Source: SAR202 cluster bacterium
GTDB lineage: Bacteria; Chloroflexota; Dehalococcoidia; UBA3495
DNA length: 8,519 nucleotides
Reading direction: 5' to 3'
NCBI GenBank assembly: GCA_009392075.1
Contig: VFHG01000119.1
Coordinates: 1 to 8,519 of the forward strand
Shown here: piece after piece, positions 6,436 to 8,519 of the stretch
How positions within the stretch are numbered: the stretch's first letter is position 1
Layout: the number at the start of each line of letters is the position of its first letter
Translations under genes and position numbers: made by a program
The notes under the pieces: model-generated
Databases searched by the model: none
What the model was told of the DNA's origin: nothing
What the model saw: the letters and a program-made list of their open reading frames with translations, nothing else

Positions 6436-7107
6436 TTATTTCGGGGATATTCGGCGGAAAATCCCTGGCGAACCCTCTTCATGAACCATAAACGGCCTGA
6501 CTTCGGTGTTCCAGACCGGCGTAACCATGGGGCTCCAGGCCTTCCATCCTTCCCCATTTACCACGTCCATAGACTCCATCTCGTGTACCGTTGTGTACTT
6601 GGGAGCGCCCATCACAGCTTCAAACCGCCGGGCCCGGATATAGCCCGGAATCTTGGTGGCTTCGGGCAACCGCTCGGTGTTGTAGGCCTTGTTGAACTTG
6701 GCGTCGATCTCCTCGGGGACCGACATACGCCCCACCAGCAAGACCGGAGCCATACCTGACTGGGCTGTTTCCTCAGACACGCTATCCGGATAAATACGCG
6801 TGTAAAGATTTCTGATGTATTCCGTGCCGATCACACTGGGCGACATGCATTTGGACCATTCAGTAGGGTTCTTGAGCCACTTCTGCCAGGCGTCTGTGTG
6901 CCAGGTGTCAGCCGACTCCAACTCATAGACGGCTAGATACCGGGGTCCACCCTGCACCGCTTCGTACCTGGCTGCGTTGAGCACCCCCGGAATCGACAAC
7001 CGCTCAGGTATGTGTTCTTCGTCGTACCACCGGTTGTACTCCTCTTCATGCTCGGCCGCCACGTCGCTGTAGACCATCAGCAGACCGTTTCCTTTCTTCG
7101 CTGCCAT
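6436..7107 (-). CDS. Two-repeat dimeric alpha/beta-barrel protein (EthD/DUF4286-like)
   Basis: The protein has 223 residues and is made of two homologous halves. Repeat 1 (about 9-78) has the ferredoxin-like signature WYDEEHIPERL, then 'IPGV..AARYEAV.G.P.YLAVYELES'. Repeat 2 (about 122-190) has 'YNTERLPEATKIPGYIRARRFEAVMGAPKYTTVHEMES'-type matches in the same order. His32 of repeat 1 aligns with Arg146 of repeat 2, so only the first half keeps the EHIP histidine. Tandem barrels of this type are found in small enzymes and in proteins of unknown function; no substrate can be named. The start at ATG 7107 is set by GGGAG 8 nt upstream. The in-frame start at 7173 would overlap the end of the NUDIX gene. 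It lies 52 bp downstream of that gene with no clear promoter between them, so the two are probably cotranscribed. Confidence 0.72.
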   Translation of the reverse strand: MAAKKGNGLLMVYSDVAAEHEEEYNRWYDEEHIPERLSIPGVLNAARYEAVQGGPRYLAVYELESADTWHTDAWQKWLKNPTEWSKCMSPSVIGTEYIRNLYTRIYPDSVSEETAQSGMAPVLLVGRMSVPEEIDAKFNKAYNTERLPEATKIPGYIRARRFEAVMGAPKYTTVHEMESMDVVNGEGWKAWSPMVTPVWNTEVRPFMVHEEGSPGIFRRISPK

Positions 7108-7159
7108 CTCTGCTACTCCCTTGAAATTATCGTTGTGCTTTCCAAAATGCGATGCTGGG

Positions 7160-7585
7160 TCAGTCCCCCGCATAGTAATACTGACCAGTACCGTAGCTTT
7201 CCAGTGCGTATCTCATGGCGCGGAACAGCGGCTCCGGAAGACGGTCCAAGGGGAACCATCCGCTGTCGATGAACGCTTCCGGCTCCATCAGCCTTGGTTC
7301 TTGCCCCGTGATGTCTCCCAGAAACTCGATGTCCACGTAGTGCTTGCCGTAGGCGATAATGTTGCTCACACAGAGAAATTCGAGTCCCCCCACGGTCACG
7401 CCCAGTTCCTCCATGGCCTCCCGCCGGGCGCATTCCTCCAGGGTCTCGCCATTTTCCAAATGTCCGCCTGCGGAAGCCCAGGTGTCTTCGCCGTGGGCGC
7501 CGTGACGCTTGGCCAAGAATACCTTGCCGTCACGCACGAATATCACGCCTACGCCCACCTGGGGTCTCATCGATTCTGCCGCCAT
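7160..7585 (-). CDS. NUDIX hydrolase, NUDT15/MutT-like
   Basis: NUDIX enzymes hydrolyse nucleoside diphosphates linked to another group, often cleaning damaged nucleotides. From the ATG at 7585 the protein has 141 residues. A perfect Nudix box GX5EX7REUXEEXGU lies at about 41-63, with Glu56, Glu59 and Glu60 as metal ligands. The 'RPQVGVGVIFVRDGKVFLAKR', 'GAHGEDTWASAGGHLENGET' and later 'YVDIEFLGD' segments resemble NUDT15-type (oxidised or modified NTP) hydrolases; substrate is inferred only from this. Three in-frame ATGs exist (7609, 7585, 7570) and none has a good Shine-Dalgarno. I chose 7585 because an extended -10 element ends 8 bases before it. The ATG at 7609 is upstream of that promoter. 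The gene diverges from the Rid gene and precedes the tandem-barrel gene. Confidence 0.86.
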   Translation of the reverse strand: MAAESMRPQVGVGVIFVRDGKVFLAKRHGAHGEDTWASAGGHLENGETLEECARREAMEELGVTVGGLEFLCVSNIIAYGKHYVDIEFLGDITGQEPRLMEPEAFIDSGWFPLDRLPEPLFRAMRYALESYGTGQYYYAGD

Positions 7586-7592
7586 GGCGGCG

Positions 7593-7601
7593 AGTATAGC
7601 A
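7593..7601 (-). promoter_or_regulatory. Extended -10 promoter of the NUDIX gene
   Basis: On the minus strand TGCTATACT (7593-7601) is a near-perfect extended -10 without a recognisable -35. The expected start, 6-8 bases downstream, falls on or next to the ATG at 7585, so the mRNA could be leaderless. Confidence 0.45.
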
Positions 7602-7652
7602 CGGGCCATTTCGCAGATTCGCGAGCGATTCGCCCGGCGGGTTCGGTTGCCC

Positions 7653-7658
7653 TATAAT
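7653..7658 (+). promoter_or_regulatory. -10 element upstream of the Rid-family gene
   Basis: A perfect TATAAT (7653-7658) lies 47 bp before the Rid ATG. The -35 region is GC-rich and has no good hexamer. The start is predicted near 7665. It is back to back with the NUDIX promoter. Confidence 0.45.
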
Positions 7659-7705
7659 TGCGCCGTAATTACCCTCAGCCGGTTGATCTCCTTCGGAGGA
7701 ACACT

Positions 7706-8121
7706 ATGGCAGCACTCGACCGTACGGTAGTTACAAACAGCGAGGCGCCCAAGCCATTGGAAGCCTACTCGCTAGGCATGAGCGTCAGTCCCGGAAAACT
7801 GGTCTACGTTGCAGGCCAGGTGGGTGTGGACTTCGACGGAAACTTGGTGGGAAAGGCGATGCGGCGGCACAGACACGCCAAGCGCTTCAGAATATCGGTC
7901 TCGTGCTGGTGGGCGCCGGTGCGGATTTCAGCAATGTTGTCGAGTTCACTACCTACGTGGTTGGCCGTTCCTCCATCCAGGGGAACATCGACAGCCGCGG
8001 CGATGTCTATCCGCATATGTATCCAGACGGCGACTTCCCGCCCAGCACCCTGCTCGTGGTGGCAGGCTTGGTGAGCGAAGATTATCTGGTTGAGATAAAG
8101 GCCATGGCGGCGTTGCCATAG
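7706..8121 (+). pseudogene. RidA/YjgF-family protein interrupted by a one-base frameshift
   Basis: Rid proteins are small trimers; true RidA deaminates reactive enamines and imines. The ATG at 7706 has GGAGG (7696-7700) 5 nt upstream. Residues 1-50 read as a Rid N-terminus ('LVYVAGQVGVDFDGNLVGK'). The original frame then gives unrelated sequence to a stop at 8074. Shifting back by one base at 7849-7855 restores the family at once: 'GDAAAQTRQALQNIGLVLVGAGAD', 'VVEFTTYVVGR' and 'YLVEIKAMAALP', ending at TAG 8119-8121, 138 residues in all. The shift falls exactly on G_GGA_AAG, a canonical -1 slippery heptamer. A missing base in the A or G run, from mutation or assembly error, is the simplest explanation. 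The segment FPPSTLLVV lacks the arginine of canonical RidA, as in the Rid4-7 groups, so enamine deamination is doubtful. Confidence 0.85.
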
Positions 8122-8154
8122 GCTATTCGAAAAGGTACGCCCCGGAGGCACACA

Positions 8155-8519
8155 TTGGCAGACCAAGAACGATTGGTTAAAACCCTGATTGACCTGATCA
8201 AGATCGATAGTCCCAGCGGCGAGGAAGACGCCATGGACGCGGAGGTCAGCTCCCGGCTCGAGTCCCTGGGACTGAAGGTCTCTCACGACTCGTTCAACAA
8301 CATAATCGCGACACTGGAGGGCGAGGGCCGCCCCATAATGCTCTCCGCTCATATAGACACCGTGGAGCCGGGCCGGGGCATCAAACCCATGGTGGACGGC
8401 GGAGTACTACGCTCAGACGGCAGCACCATCCTTGGGGGCGACTGCAAAGCTGGGGTCGCCATAATTCTAGAAGGACTGGCGGCCGCTATCGAGTCCAATG
8501 GCGGAAACCGGGCCCTTGA
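8155..8519 (+). CDS. M20-family metallopeptidase, PepT/YqjE-like (partial, 3' end outside window)
   Basis: The frame is open from a TTG start (8155-8157) to the right edge, 121 residues. GGAGG at 8144-8148 lies 6 nt upstream, so TTG is the likely start. The N-terminal catalytic domain shows 'IDSPSGEED', then HID (His66, Asp68), where His66 is a zinc ligand, 'GIKPMVDGGVLRSDGSTILGGD' and the bridging aspartate Asp96 in GGDCKAG. The order and wording match peptidase T-like M20 enzymes, which cleave small peptides in the cytoplasm using two zinc ions. The Cys after Asp96 replaces a common Asp, at a variable position. It follows the Rid gene by 33 bp and is probably in the same operon. The dimerisation domain and the remaining ligands are beyond the window. 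Confidence 0.88.
   Translation, partial: MADQERLVKTLIDLIKIDSPSGEEDAMDAEVSSRLESLGLKVSHDSFNNIIATLEGEGRPIMLSAHIDTVEPGRGIKPMVDGGVLRSDGSTILGGDCKAGVAIILEGLAAAIESNGGNRAL

Noticed and set aside
7859..8074. Translation of the Rid gene continuing in its original frame to the stop at 8074
   Set aside because: The tail is Arg-, Ser- and Trp-rich and unrelated to Rid, while the -1 frame continues the Rid family without interruption.
7804..8352. 182-residue open frame on the minus strand opposite the Rid gene and peptidase
   Set aside because: It lies antisense to two genes with clear family motifs and shows no domain of its own.

Overview
The window reads as a stretch of chromosome from a free-living bacterium. 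It has moderate GC content, ordinary sigma-70-type promoters, good Shine-Dalgarno sequences and occasional UUG starts. A DUF5679 zinc-ribbon miniprotein, a Gram-positive-type LexA operator (GAAC-N4-GTTY), a short GyrB of about 640 residues and a two-repeat EthD/DUF4286-like protein together suggest Chloroflexota, perhaps a Dehalococcoidia or SAR202-type lineage. That placement is inference from gene flavour, not from a phylogenetic marker comparison.

Layout from left to right. (1) Positions 1-119 probably hold the tail of an upstream gene, followed at once by truB (tRNA pseudouridine-55 synthase, +). (2) A strong promoter drives a 47-residue DUF5679 zinc-ribbon protein (+), which converges on a PHP-domain phosphoesterase (-). 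(3) From divergent promoters, a 118-residue protein runs rightwards (+). It has an N-terminal four-cysteine zinc ribbon fused to an NrtS-like two-helix membrane domain. It ends at a 14-bp bidirectional terminator shared with the convergent lexA (-). (4) lexA, rpsT and gyrB all lie on the minus strand, each with its own promoter. lexA carries a LexA box at its predicted transcription start, so autorepression is expected. rpsT has a UUG start and a strong intrinsic terminator. gyrB is complete. (5) About 400 bp without genes follow, holding the gyrB promoter and leader and a hairpin that probably ends the next transcript. (6) A tandem-repeat dimeric alpha/beta-barrel protein and a NUDT15-like NUDIX hydrolase form a likely minus-strand pair. 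(7) Divergent from them are a RidA/Rid-family gene interrupted by a one-base frameshift and the start of an M20 (PepT/YqjE-like) metallopeptidase, which runs off the right edge.

Functionally this is mostly core information processing (tRNA modification, ribosome, gyrase, SOS repressor) with a small house-cleaning cluster (NUDIX, Rid, peptidase). I see no mobile element, CRISPR array, tRNA or rRNA, and no convincing new multi-gene system. The points most worth following up are the Rid frameshift, which falls exactly on a G_GGA_AAG slippery heptamer (the same heptamer used in phage lambda G/T), the zinc-ribbon/NrtS fusion, the paired TTACGTAA palindromes at the DUF5679 promoter, and the UUG start of rpsT.
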